NCBI RefSeq assembly: GCF_002109325.1
Contig: NZ_CP015348.1
Span: 275,501-339,500, forward strand
Origin: Sporosarcina ureae
GTDB taxonomy: Bacteria; Bacillota; Bacilli; Bacillales_A; Planococcaceae
Length of the DNA stretch: 64,000 bases
Direction of reading: 5' to 3'
A program made the translations under genes and the position numbers. This document shows positions 8,974-16,817 of the stretch, in pieces. The notes under the pieces are model-generated. The model searched no databases. It saw nothing but the letters and a program-made list of their open reading frames with translations, and was not told the origin of the DNA. The number at the start of each line of letters is the position of its first letter. Within the stretch, counting starts at the first letter, position 1.

Positions 8974-9396
8974 TTTATCCCCCCTTAATAAGTGGTTGAC
9001 GCAAATACATAAAGCAAATCTACGATGTCTGCTCTATGAGTGATGAACCATAATACTATTGTAAAATCAATTCAACTTACCTCTTTTAAAAAATCATAAG
9101 TTTCTTGTACACTACTTATAGGCAAGTAACTATTGATAATAGTATAAACATAACATAGATTACAGAAATATTGTATTAATTAAAAGATTATTCTGTTAAT
9201 TTTTAGATCATTTTTACTATATAAGAATAATTATTAATAGGTTTTAAATTTTTAGATTAGTGGTTACCTAGAATGATTTTACCGTTTTCATTTTATGTAT
9301 AATGAGTGATTCAGCCATCGCATCAGTTGTTCCCTTACCTATTTTTAGTATTACGTAACTCCTAGCTTTAGTATGAAACAAGTAGCAGACTTACAC

Positions 9397-9412
9397 CTTG
9401 ATGTGCATCAAG
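9397..9412. promoter_or_regulatory. FNR/CRP-type palindrome
   Basis: CTTGATG TG CATCAAG is a perfect 7+7 palindrome containing TTGAT-N4-ATCAA, the consensus of proteobacterial FNR/ANR. It lies 424 bp upstream of the first oxidase gene and 310 bp upstream of the NAT gene. Control of the oxidase operon by an oxygen- or redox-sensing Crp/Fnr protein is inference; Bacillus FNR prefers TGTGA-N6-TCACA. Confidence 0.4.
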
Positions 9413-9560
9413 TTTTTATATTCAAGTTCTCAACACGATTAATTAAAAACATTTGAGCGCATTAGGTAAGTTTCTTGTGAATGTACTTTAATTGGATTTT
9501 TATATAGCCCCAAAAAACGTATTACTTCCTTTCTGTTATGTAACAATAGATCAACGTACA

Positions 9561-9586
9561 AACAGAAAAATCCGCAAATAGTTTCA
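9561..9586 (-). promoter_or_regulatory. Degenerate ECF-sigma promoter
   Basis: Minus strand TGAAAC, 16 nt, TGTT, then TGTACG. It has the same -35, spacer length and downstream TGTACG as the intact sites, but CGTC has become TGTT. No gene follows on this strand for almost 600 bp, so it is probably a relic. Confidence 0.4.
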
Positions 9587-9722
9587 TTGTATTGATCATA
9601 TATTTATAGTCAGAAGCAGATTTGTTCGATAGTGAAAATAGCGCCAAGTCCCAACACTATTATCATCGCAAGTAAATTTGCTATGATGGTGTTATTCCTA
9701 CTGAAGAAAGGATCGATAAAAT

Positions 9723-10523
9723 ATGCTGCAATGGATTTCAAAACGTTTAACACTTACCGGCACACCACTTGAGCAGATCAGCCAAATTCAGAAACTCTTC
9801 GCCGAGCAATTCGAATTTGAAAACTTGGATGTTTTGCTTGCGAATGAAGAACCTATTACGGAGCAATACTTGGAAGATAAAATGATGAAACAAGGACGTG
9901 GCGGCCTGTGCTATGAACTTAATGGCCTGCTGTATATCGTACTTAGAGATTTAGGTTTTCCTGTACAACTCGCTGCTGGCACTGTTTGGGCACCCTCGCC
10001 ACGAAACAGTTTCGTCATGGATAGTACTCACGTCGTGAATTTACTCGAATACGAAAATACACTGTACCTGATCGACAATGGTTTCGGCAACAACCTCGTC
10101 AACCACCCTGTACCATTAGATGGAGAACCTGTTACTTCTCCCGCTGGCACATTTCGGTTGCGGACCGAAACGACGGAAAAAGGTACGATGGTATTTGAAC
10201 AACTGAAAGACAACAACTGGGAACTTCGCTATAGCCTATCACCTGACGTAGTCGACTGGGCACATTTGGACGATGTGAAACAGCAAATCCATCACAGCCC
10301 AGATTCTTCTTTTAACAAAGCATTACTTATCGCTAAATTGACGGATGATGGCACATACTCGATTAATGAAGACCGTTACTATCGTAAATATCATGGCGAT
10401 GAAGAAACTCTGCCGTTCCAAGATCACAGTGAACTACTCGATCAAGTTAGATGGCATGCTGCGCCAGCTGTTTATGAAGCGACTGTGAATTATATTAATG
10501 AACAAAAACCCTCCCACGACTAA
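9723..10523 (+). CDS. Arylamine N-acetyltransferase
   Basis: 266 residues, normal length for NAT. It transfers acetyl from acetyl-CoA to arylamines/hydrazines in the cytosol. The catalytic triad is visible: Cys in GRGGLCYELNGLL (about residue 63), His in DSTHVVNLLE (about 102) and Asp in YLIDNGFGNN (about 117). ATG preceded by AAAGGAT. The stop codon sits in the loop of a strong terminator. A fossil of a second NAT 3' end lies at 18843-18911. Confidence 0.92.
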   Translation: MLQWISKRLTLTGTPLEQISQIQKLFAEQFEFENLDVLLANEEPITEQYLEDKMMKQGRGGLCYELNGLLYIVLRDLGFPVQLAAGTVWAPSPRNSFVMDSTHVVNLLEYENTLYLIDNGFGNNLVNHPVPLDGEPVTSPAGTFRLRTETTEKGTMVFEQLKDNNWELRYSLSPDVVDWAHLDDVKQQIHHSPDSSFNKALLIAKLTDDGTYSINEDRYYRKYHGDEETLPFQDHSELLDQVRWHAAPAVYEATVNYINEQKPSHD

Positions 10524-10544
10524 TTTAGGTCGTGGGAGGGTTTC
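10505..10544 (+). terminator. Terminator enclosing the NAT stop codon
   Basis: A 15-bp perfect stem, AAACCCTCCCACGAC / GTCGTGGGAGGGTTT, whose loop begins with the NAT stop TAA. The last coding codons form the left arm. Confidence 0.88.
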
Positions 10545-10712
10545 TTGTATTTGACTCGCTGTTGAATTGTGGTGGGAAATATAACTACTTTTCACATCTC
10601 TATTTTATTGTATTAATTACTAATACCGATGACGAATTTGTAAATGGCAAATTAAATGAGATATTTTTTTTTGAAATACAACCGTTAATGTATGAACAAT
10701 CATGAAAGCCTA

Positions 10713-12143
10713 TCAATCAAAAGTTAAAAAGTACTTTGCCATTTCATCTTCTGTCAATCCGAAATACTCTAAACCCGCAACACAGTAAGCCAACAGAATG
10801 TCGCTTCCTTCTGATTGTTCGAATCTCACATCATATTCTTGTTGTAATAACTCAGCCATATCCCACTTTCGTTGATCATCATTTCCCTCACCCATATAAT
10901 AATAATCTGCCAACCTATATAATTCATCAAGCGCAAGTCTTGTAAAGGGATGATTTGTAACCATTTGACTATAGTGCGAATCTAGAATTTGGGGTTCCGT
11001 ATAATATTTATCTTTAAACATTACTTGAATCAGTTCACCTATCGGGATAGAGTTTTTTTCTATAAATGGTATGCACCAAACCTTTTCACCCGATTCCGTT
11101 TCACTTCTCTCCGTATTTCTCAACTTTTCATTTTGAAATAGATGATTGATCCAATAACCATTCACCACGCCTGTTACATTATAATTTGTCATATAATCCA
11201 AATCTAACGGAGTCAATTCTTCTACAATCATGCTCTCTTGACTCTGTAATATATCGACACTTGTATTGTAGTCTACTATGAATACATGTTCATCTTCACT
11301 CATAAATCCTGTTGTATACGTAGTGAAATTAATTATATCCTCATTTGACTGATTTTCTACTATTAATAAATAGTCACTGTCTTTACTTTCAATTCGTAAC
11401 GTGATTTTATTTTCCGATATGCCTTCTACCTTTCTCCACTGATCATTTATATGTGTAATGACCGTCTTCGTAAAATCCTTAAAAGAATCTCCATTTTTTC
11501 CATAGTACATTAAATGTCTACAAGCGAAAACAGTGGCTTCTTTACCACTTTTATATTTAAAACGTAAAACTGGTATACCGCTTTTTTCTACTTCTCTGAC
11601 TTTAATCTTTAGCGGAGGGACAGTACTCAAAAGCCCTGCATTATTTAGTACACTTACAAGGTTTTGAATAGTAGACTGTCCATACGTGATCAAGGTTTTA
11701 GGCTCATGTTCATACAGGACTTTCAAAAATAACTGTGTAGCACGATCTATTTCATTTTTAGGTAATAATTCCAGATGTTTAGCTCGTGGAGTAGGATAGG
11801 TAATAACATTTGTGAGGAGTACTTTTTGTTTTGTTTCTTTTTCTAACAAATCAACCAAACTACTCGTTCCCAAACGAGTACGTGAAATACTAGTCTTGCC
11901 GTCATTAGACCTAAGATTGCTATAAAACTCATTAAATTTCTCTTCATTATATAGTAAATTAACATAACAATTTACACAAATGTCTTTAGGTGAAATCAAT
12001 GTGGCTGGATTAATGCCTATTAAAAAGATATCAACAGGAATTTGAAATCCTTGTGGTAGCGTGAAAGGACGTAAATAAGGCATAGTGGTCGTCCTGTTAT
12101 AAACTAGTGGTGTAACTAGTTGTTTCAATTCATCGATATTCAT
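10713..12143 (-). CDS. Uracil-DNA-glycosylase-like protein of unknown function
   Basis: 476 residues. The N-terminal 240 residues recall the UDG superfamily fold: IFLIGINPATLIS (residues 39-51) resembles the motif-1 GINPS loop, TNVITYPTPRAKHLELLP follows, then PKTLITYGQSTIQNL as the strand-helix seen before motif 2, and FACRHLMYYG where HPS is expected. The catalytic residues are not clearly conserved, so DNA-repair activity is not claimed. The C-terminal half (from about residue 250) has no recognised domain. Start: ATG 12143 follows GGAGGATGG; the longer frame from 12191 lacks a site. Monocistronic. Confidence 0.55.
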   Translation of the reverse strand: MNIDELKQLVTPLVYNRTTTMPYLRPFTLPQGFQIPVDIFLIGINPATLISPKDICVNCYVNLLYNEEKFNEFYSNLRSNDGKTSISRTRLGTSSLVDLLEKETKQKVLLTNVITYPTPRAKHLELLPKNEIDRATQLFLKVLYEHEPKTLITYGQSTIQNLVSVLNNAGLLSTVPPLKIKVREVEKSGIPVLRFKYKSGKEATVFACRHLMYYGKNGDSFKDFTKTVITHINDQWRKVEGISENKITLRIESKDSDYLLIVENQSNEDIINFTTYTTGFMSEDEHVFIVDYNTSVDILQSQESMIVEELTPLDLDYMTNYNVTGVVNGYWINHLFQNEKLRNTERSETESGEKVWCIPFIEKNSIPIGELIQVMFKDKYYTEPQILDSHYSQMVTNHPFTRLALDELYRLADYYYMGEGNDDQRKWDMAELLQQEYDVRFEQSEGSDILLAYCVAGLEYFGLTEDEMAKYFLTFD

Positions 12144-12287
12144 TTTCACCATCCTCCAGACAAGTTTTAATTTTACTTTCAAGAACCACATAGAATTAAT
12201 TAATTATTTCGATTCTTCTACTTAATTCCAGTATACACTATCTACTATCATTTATTTCAGAAAAAGCAGTTTTAAACCATTTATAAA

Positions 12288-12335
12288 AAACAGGTCCCGA
12301 CACGATTCTACATTGTGTCGGGACCCTCTATAAAA
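12288..12335 (-). terminator. msrA terminator, member of the GTCCCGACAC hairpin repeat family
   Basis: The stem GGTCCCGACAC / GTGTCGGGACC has an 11-nt loop and is followed by TTTTTTA on the minus strand. The same arms recur at 16767-16817 and, more diverged, at 22684-22742 and 26052-26105. Confidence 0.75.
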
Positions 12336-12408
12336 ACTCATTTCTTCAATTACATATTGTTGCTATTTAGATTCATTTAATGAGTGAGTGCAAATTTTCT
12401 CGATGGTA

Positions 12409-12942
12409 TTACTCTCCCCAGTGCTCAGCAATGAATTCATTGCGCCCTGAACGCGCACGATCTTCTTCATAATGTTCTTCTTCTTTTATGTAATAATCTT
12501 GATGGTACTCTTCTGCCGGATAAAACGTTTCGGCTGGGCGGATGGGTGTGACGATCGGTTTTGCGAAAATACCGCTTGCAGCTAGGTTGTCTTTCGATTT
12601 TTCAGCAGCTTCCCGTTGTGCCTCTGTGTAATAGAAAATAGCAGTTGTGTAGGATGGGCCACGGTCTTGAAATTGACCTTCTGCATCAGTTGGATCGATT
12701 TGTTGCCAGTATACTTCAAGCAACTTCTCATAAGGAAATAGTACAGGGTCAAACGTGATTTCAACGACTTCCACATGACCGGATGTACCTTTTTTCACAT
12801 CTTCATATGTTGGATTATCGAGATGCCCGCCCATGTAGCCGGACACTATGTCTTGCACTCCTGGCCATTCTTTAAACGGTTTCACCATACACCAGAAACA
12901 GCCTCCCGCAAATGCTGCTTTTTCAACTTTTTTATCAACCAT
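12409..12942 (-). CDS. msrA: Peptide-methionine (S)-S-oxide reductase
   Basis: 177 residues, a single-domain MsrA. It repairs methionine-S-sulfoxide in proteins, using thioredoxin. The active-site GGCFWCMVKPF (nucleophilic Cys in GCFWC) is at the N-terminus. VSGYMGG, PTYEDV, GHVEVVEITFDP, YWQQIDPTD and EEYHQDYY are the conserved family blocks. No MsrB domain is fused. ATG with AAGGAGACGG upstream; monocistronic with a repeat-family terminator. Confidence 0.95.
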   Translation of the reverse strand: MVDKKVEKAAFAGGCFWCMVKPFKEWPGVQDIVSGYMGGHLDNPTYEDVKKGTSGHVEVVEITFDPVLFPYEKLLEVYWQQIDPTDAEGQFQDRGPSYTTAIFYYTEAQREAAEKSKDNLAASGIFAKPIVTPIRPAETFYPAEEYHQDYYIKEEEHYEEDRARSGRNEFIAEHWGE

Positions 12943-12993
12943 TTCTACCGTCTCCTTTTATATGATACCGAATACGTATTTTTGATTATAGTA

Positions 12994-13037
12994 GAAAAAG
13001 CACCTGTATTACAAGCAATTAAGATGCATACAGGTAC
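12994..13037 (-). terminator. Intrinsic terminator
   Basis: The stem ACCTGTAT / ATACAGGT (13002-13009 with 13028-13035), then TTTTTC on the minus strand, lies immediately past the stop of the 13038-13400 gene. Confidence 0.65.
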
Positions 13038-13400
13038 TCAGATCAGACGGTCTTCCAATGATTCGATTGCCAGTTTAAGTGCAGTTAAACGACGCGTATT
13101 TAATGTCTTTTGAGAACTACCACCCCCTGCTTTTGCAAGTTGTTTTTCAATAGAGGGAATCATACTTTGTAGAATATCTTTAGATGGTAAGATCGCTTCT
13201 TCATCATAGAAAAAGTCTACATCGTACCAAACATCTCGTAAGCTCTCCAAGCCCACATGTAGGGCATCACGTCTTTTTAGTACGAGTGTAGTATTGGAAC
13301 CTTTTTTCGTCATACTTTCATACGCATTCGAAAGCTTCATATAAGTGGACTCTAAAGATGCGATAGATAATTCTTGAACTTGTCGGCTAACTATTTTCAT
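13038..13400 (-). CDS. Conserved-looking small helical protein, unknown
   Basis: 120 residues, soluble, largely helical by composition, rich in Leu/Lys/Ser with no Cys. Segments such as LSIASLESTYMKLSNAY and RRLTALKLAIESLEDRL look like amphipathic helices that could pack as a bundle. I do not recognise a family. ATG at 13400 with CGAGGTTC upstream; own terminator. Not linked in an operon to the ABC genes 50 bp away, which end before its start on the same strand. Confidence 0.65.
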   Translation of the reverse strand: MKIVSRQVQELSIASLESTYMKLSNAYESMTKKGSNTTLVLKRRDALHVGLESLRDVWYDVDFFYDEEAILPSKDILQSMIPSIEKQLAKAGGGSSQKTLNTRRLTALKLAIESLEDRLI

Positions 13401-13451
13401 TTATGAACCTCGTCTTTCATTTCAACTATTCTACGATCGAATAGTTTTATA

Positions 13452-14156
13452 TCATGTTATTTTAATCGGTGTGTCTTTCACTACTTTATAAACGGCTATG
13501 GCTGTTATCGCCGCTATAGCGAATGACGCTATAATCGCAACTGCAATAGTAGGCACTGGAATGTGATAGGTAAGCAATCCCATCAAAGGTTTAGGAGTAT
13601 TGAATGACCATAATAAATCATTTAACGATACAATTACGAGACTTGCCATAATCGTTACAAATCCGCCCATCCCCCCATAGCGATAAAATCCTAATCCGAT
13701 TAGCCATCCGACTAGAGAGTACATCATGACGACTAGGAAATAAGCAATACTAGTCATGAACCAACTATTTACTCCAAGTGATGATAATACAACTTCTCTG
13801 AACACCTGTATGTTCAATACATGGACGATCCACGATAGAATGGTTGTCAGACCGATGATCGTAATAGCTAAGCCTATTGCGGACAACAACACACCTTCGA
13901 AATAGGACTTTCTAGTAACACCATTCTTCACATATAGAGGTAAGAATACGGTGCTTGAAAGGATTCCACACACAAGCATAAATATTGTAGATGTTTGAAA
14001 TGTAAAAGTGAGTAACGACATGGATCGTATATCTGGTTCATTGATAAACCAAACAATTGCAAAGTACGCTATATACACAATCGATAAATACCACGCTACC
14101 CATTTCATTTGGATTAAGTAGAGATCAGCAGCTACTTTCTTTCCTACTTCGTTCAT
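13452..14156 (-). CDS. ABC transporter membrane protein (YtrC/D-like context)
   Basis: 234 residues with six hydrophobic segments and no signal peptide, fitting an ABC-2-like permease half. It begins 1 nt after the stop of the ATPase gene, with AAGGAGGG inside the ATPase 3' end. In the GntR-ATPase-permease order it is the membrane partner of the upstream ATPase. Such operons in Bacillus answer to cell-envelope antibiotics; the substrate is unknown here. Confidence 0.75.
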   Translation of the reverse strand: MNEVGKKVAADLYLIQMKWVAWYLSIVYIAYFAIVWFINEPDIRSMSLLTFTFQTSTIFMLVCGILSSTVFLPLYVKNGVTRKSYFEGVLLSAIGLAITIIGLTTILSWIVHVLNIQVFREVVLSSLGVNSWFMTSIAYFLVVMMYSLVGWLIGLGFYRYGGMGGFVTIMASLVIVSLNDLLWSFNTPKPLMGLLTYHIPVPTIAVAIIASFAIAAITAIAVYKVVKDTPIKIT

Positions 14157-14157
14157 T

Positions 14158-15030
14158 TTACAAGCCCTCCTTCGTTAAATGAATAAACAAATCATGAAGT
14201 GAAATAGTACCTATATCTAGCTCTTTTCGTTTTATTTCATCTTCTTTTTCTTTCGTTAATTCACCATACAACATGACCGATTTTGTGCCACCTAGCTGTT
14301 CTTCATTTAATACGTGAAGGCCCGAGACAGCTTCTAGTACATCATGAGTTGGACCTGTAACCGAATACCCTCTTTCTAGAAGCGTATCCACTTGCTCTTG
14401 AAGTATTAACTTACCTTGATGAACAACTAGAACTTCGTCAAATAAGTACTCCATTTCAGAAATTAAGTGTGTAGATAAAATGAAAGTCCGAGGATATCGT
14501 GATTGTTCCTCTAAGATTTCATTGTAAAAAATTTCACGAGTCGGGGCATCCATCCCTTGATAGGCTTCGTCAAAAATCGTGATAGGCGTTCTATTCGCTA
14601 ACCCAATCGTTACTTGAAAAGCAGACTGCATACCTGCCGACAACGTCTTTAGAGGTTTGTTTAGTGGGAGTTGAAATACTTTAGCTAATTGTTCGGCGTA
14701 TGTTCGATCAAATGTAGGACGGTAGCGCTCGGCTAGATCAAAGTATTTGTGAATGGTGTCATAGTTATCTTTATAGTCTGATTGAAAAACAAATGTAATT
14801 TGAGACATCGCTTTCTCGTTCTCAAAAATCGTTTCTCCATCCATTTCAACTTCACCGCTTGTCGCTTTTCGGTAGCCGGCTAACAAAGATAGCAAGCTAG
14901 TTTTCCCTGCTCCATTACGTCCGATTAATCCATAAATCTTCTCGTTTTCTAACACCAAGTTGATATCATGCAATGCTTGAAAATCTTTATAAGAAACATT
15001 TGCATTCTTCGCCTCTACTTTTTTAGTCAT
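14158..15030 (-). CDS. ABC transporter ATP-binding protein (YtrB-like)
   Basis: About 290 residues. Walker A GRNGAGKTSLL (about 36-46), Q-loop FVFQSDYKDNY, a divergent signature LSAGMQSAF, Walker B TIFDEAYQGMD and H-loop LSTHLISEME. The signature has SAGMQ rather than SGGQ, and the Walker B end is EAYQGMD; both deviations are usual in this GntR-linked subfamily. Start ATG 15030 follows the GntR stop by one base with AAAGGGAG upstream; a GTG at 15039 would overlap the site. Second gene of the operon. Confidence 0.88.
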   Translation of the reverse strand: MTKKVEAKNANVSYKDFQALHDINLVLENEKIYGLIGRNGAGKTSLLSLLAGYRKATSGEVEMDGETIFENEKAMSQITFVFQSDYKDNYDTIHKYFDLAERYRPTFDRTYAEQLAKVFQLPLNKPLKTLSAGMQSAFQVTIGLANRTPITIFDEAYQGMDAPTREIFYNEILEEQSRYPRTFILSTHLISEMEYLFDEVLVVHQGKLILQEQVDTLLERGYSVTGPTHDVLEAVSGLHVLNEEQLGGTKSVMLYGELTKEKEDEIKRKELDIGTISLHDLFIHLTKEGL

Positions 15031-15031
15031 C

Positions 15032-15403
15032 CTACACACTCCCTTTCAACTTTTCCATTAATTTCAGAATATCATTGTCGGTTAACATCAATTTCTTCGC
15101 TTCTTTTAACATCGGCAATACAAATTCCTCTGCGAATTCGTCTCTTCGTTTGACGATCAATTTCTCTTTTGCCCCTTCCATCACAAACATGCCTACACCT
15201 CTTTTTTTATAAACAATCTCTTCTTCAACTAGGAGGTTAATTCCTTTTGAAACTGTAATGTGATTAATTTTATAAAACTGAACAAGCTGGTTTGTGGATG
15301 GAATTTGATCATGCGCTTGCAGTTGATTATTCATAATTTGGTCTTCAATCATTTCTTTAATTTGAAGATATATGAGCTTTTTATCATCCAAAGTTTTACT
15401 CAC
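15032..15403 (-). CDS. GntR-family regulator, YtrA type
   Basis: About 123 residues: an N-terminal winged helix (IYLQIKEMIEDQIMNNQL, then QIPSTNQLVQFYKINHITVSK as the recognition region) and a short C-terminal helix pair. This short form is typical of YtrA proteins, which repress an adjacent ABC operon. First gene of a three-gene operon. Start GTG 15403 follows AGAGGTG by 9 nt; a GTG at 15415 sits on the site itself. An operator-like repeat lies 51 bp upstream. Confidence 0.85.
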   Translation of the reverse strand: MSKTLDDKKLIYLQIKEMIEDQIMNNQLQAHDQIPSTNQLVQFYKINHITVSKGINLLVEEEIVYKKRGVGMFVMEGAKEKLIVKRRDEFAEEFVLPMLKEAKKLMLTDNDILKLMEKLKGSV

Positions 15404-15453
15404 CGCTCTATTCACCTCTTCTCATATTATGTTATGCTATGCTGTTGAATGGT

Positions 15454-15481
15454 GTTATAGTTATGTATATAACCATATAAC
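15454..15481 (-). promoter_or_regulatory. Probable GntR/YtrA operator
   Basis: Minus strand GTTATATG GTTAT ATAC ATAAC TATAAC: an inner GTTAT-N4-ATAAC palindrome within outer GTTATA/TATAAC arms. Located 50-80 bp before the regulator start, where an autoregulatory site is expected. Binding is inferred. Confidence 0.55.
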
Positions 15482-15503
15482 AGTTTATTCTTTAAGTCAA
15501 CTA

Positions 15504-15536
15504 AAAAAACGATCACATTGTACGTGATCGTTTTTT
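15504..15536. terminator. Bidirectional terminator
   Basis: A 13-bp stem, AAAAAACGATCAC / GTGATCGTTTTTT, with 7-nt loop. It ends the DUF3885 transcript on the minus strand. Confidence 0.85.
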
Positions 15537-15593
15537 CGGGTATAAGATTATTGTGTCGCTTTCATTAGTCAATTGAATGTATCCCAATTTTAA

Positions 15594-16223
15594 TTAACTA
15601 AACGTCTTATTGATTTCTACTCGATCATAATCTAAGATCCATTCATTGAACTCGTTATATATCCAACGTATTGTTTCTGTATCCACTCCAAGTAGATCAC
15701 AGCCCCTGTCGTCGTAGACATAGTAGATGGTACCTTTCGTTTCGTTCAAAAAGTAGATTGGATAGTGAATGCTCGGACTTTTCCCCATATCCTGATTGCA
15801 AATCGCTTTCAAAAGTGCCGCATAGTGGAAATCCGAACGATGACATCTCAAGCTGAATCGATGTATACGATAGCTCTCGTCTTCATTCTCTTCTAGAAAC
15901 GTCTCGTGTTGTAATCGGTACAATATTGACTGGTGTTTCACATACTTAGCAAAGACATTTAACTTCCGCTGCAAGGTAGAACCTTCTCCAAAGTCGTAAA
16001 CATCTACTACGAGATATAGCTCATCTTCCGGAGCATGCAGCGCTTCGAATAAGTCGATAGCTCGTCGGTAGACTCCTGGTAGATATACAGGATTTTCGTG
16101 AATGCTGAGAGAACTTTCGTTCACGCCGAGTTCGAATCGTATGCTTGGTTTCCATGAGTAAAATAGTGGAGATTCGAGTTTTAAATTTGGGAAGTTATTT
16201 TCCAGGAAATTTGTTGGTGTCAT
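15594..16223 (-). CDS. DUF3885 protein
   Basis: 209 residues. LESPLFYSWKPSIRFELG at the N-terminus, AIDLFEALHAPEDELYLVVD in the middle and YVYDDRGCDLLGVD near the C-terminus match the DUF3885 family of Bacillales cytosolic proteins of unknown function. ATG with GAAGGAACC upstream. A decayed copy of the first 180 bp, including this ribosome binding site, lies at 19031-19225. Confidence 0.78.
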   Translation of the reverse strand: MTPTNFLENNFPNLKLESPLFYSWKPSIRFELGVNESSLSIHENPVYLPGVYRRAIDLFEALHAPEDELYLVVDVYDFGEGSTLQRKLNVFAKYVKHQSILYRLQHETFLEENEDESYRIHRFSLRCHRSDFHYAALLKAICNQDMGKSPSIHYPIYFLNETKGTIYYVYDDRGCDLLGVDTETIRWIYNEFNEWILDYDRVEINKTFS

Positions 16224-16403
16224 GTGGTTCCTTCTTTCTAGAGAATAGGGTTCTGATGGAATTAATCTCCGTGTAAAATTTTTAAGATAGTTTCTTGTAA
16301 AGGAACCTTACTTCATGAATATAATGGATTTAGAAAACCAACGACACAAATAGTATCATTGGCTTTTTCCAATTTGAAATACCTAGAACATCAGCGGCCT
16401 ACA

Positions 16404-16673
16404 TTATGGCCGATCTTGACCGCCGTGCCGAAATGGAAGGCTTGAACCGGGCCAGCCTTGACCTTGTTGCATTGGGGGCGCGCCGGTCCCAGCAACACTA
16501 ATCTGATTGACATCTACTGTAATCATAGAACCAGAATCCAATTGTATCTCGGCAGAATTCCCAAATGTTCTGATAAGTGTACCCGAAAAAGTACCGTTAG
16601 GAAGTGATACCCATATTCTCATACCAGGTCTATACTGTTGATTGAAATCTCCCGGATCCATATATCTAGCCAT
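16404..16673 (-). CDS. Small SH3-like beta-barrel protein, unknown
   Basis: 89 residues. The middle (PGMRIWVSLPNGTFSGTLIR, then NSAEIQLDSG, TVDVNQISV) alternates like an SH3/Sm-type barrel; the tail is Gly/Pro/Gln-rich (GAPPMQQGQGWPG). No family recognised; the tail recalls small spore or coat proteins but that is a guess. Start ATG 16673 follows GTGGAG by 8 nt; a GTG at 16682 is less well spaced. Confidence 0.6.
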   Translation of the reverse strand: MARYMDPGDFNQQYRPGMRIWVSLPNGTFSGTLIRTFGNSAEIQLDSGSMITVDVNQISVAGTGAPPMQQGQGWPGSSLPFRHGGQDRP

Positions 16674-16766
16674 CAACCACACTCCACATATTATTCTTTC
16701 CTAGTAAGATATGTAAGAAAAAGATATATTCCTGTGCTGTTGACTAAATTCCTCTGAATTTTAATA

Positions 16767-16817
16767 AAAGCGTACCAGGTCTCGACACAATTCATAACCG
16801 TGTCGGGACCTGGTACC
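16767..16817. repeat. Hairpin repeat, best-preserved copy
   Basis: GTACCAGGTCTCGACAC / GTGTCGGGACCTGGTAC (16769-16785 with 16799-16815), one mismatch in 17 pairs. It acts as a terminator-like element and overlaps the last codons of the nucleotidyltransferase gene. Related copies: 12288-12335, 22684-22742, 26052-26105, partial at 9637 and 18808. Confidence 0.75.

Larger units (their letters stand above)
8974..9722. other. Gene-free AT-rich stretch with regulatory-like and decayed elements
   Basis: About 750 bp with no convincing gene. It holds a 7-2-7 palindrome at 9397-9412, a degenerate ECF-type promoter at 9561-9586 on the minus strand, and at 9637-9670 a half copy of the hairpin repeat found elsewhere (AAGTCCCAACACTATT). 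The promoter of the oxidase operon must lie here, but no sigma-A site stands out. Confidence 0.6.
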
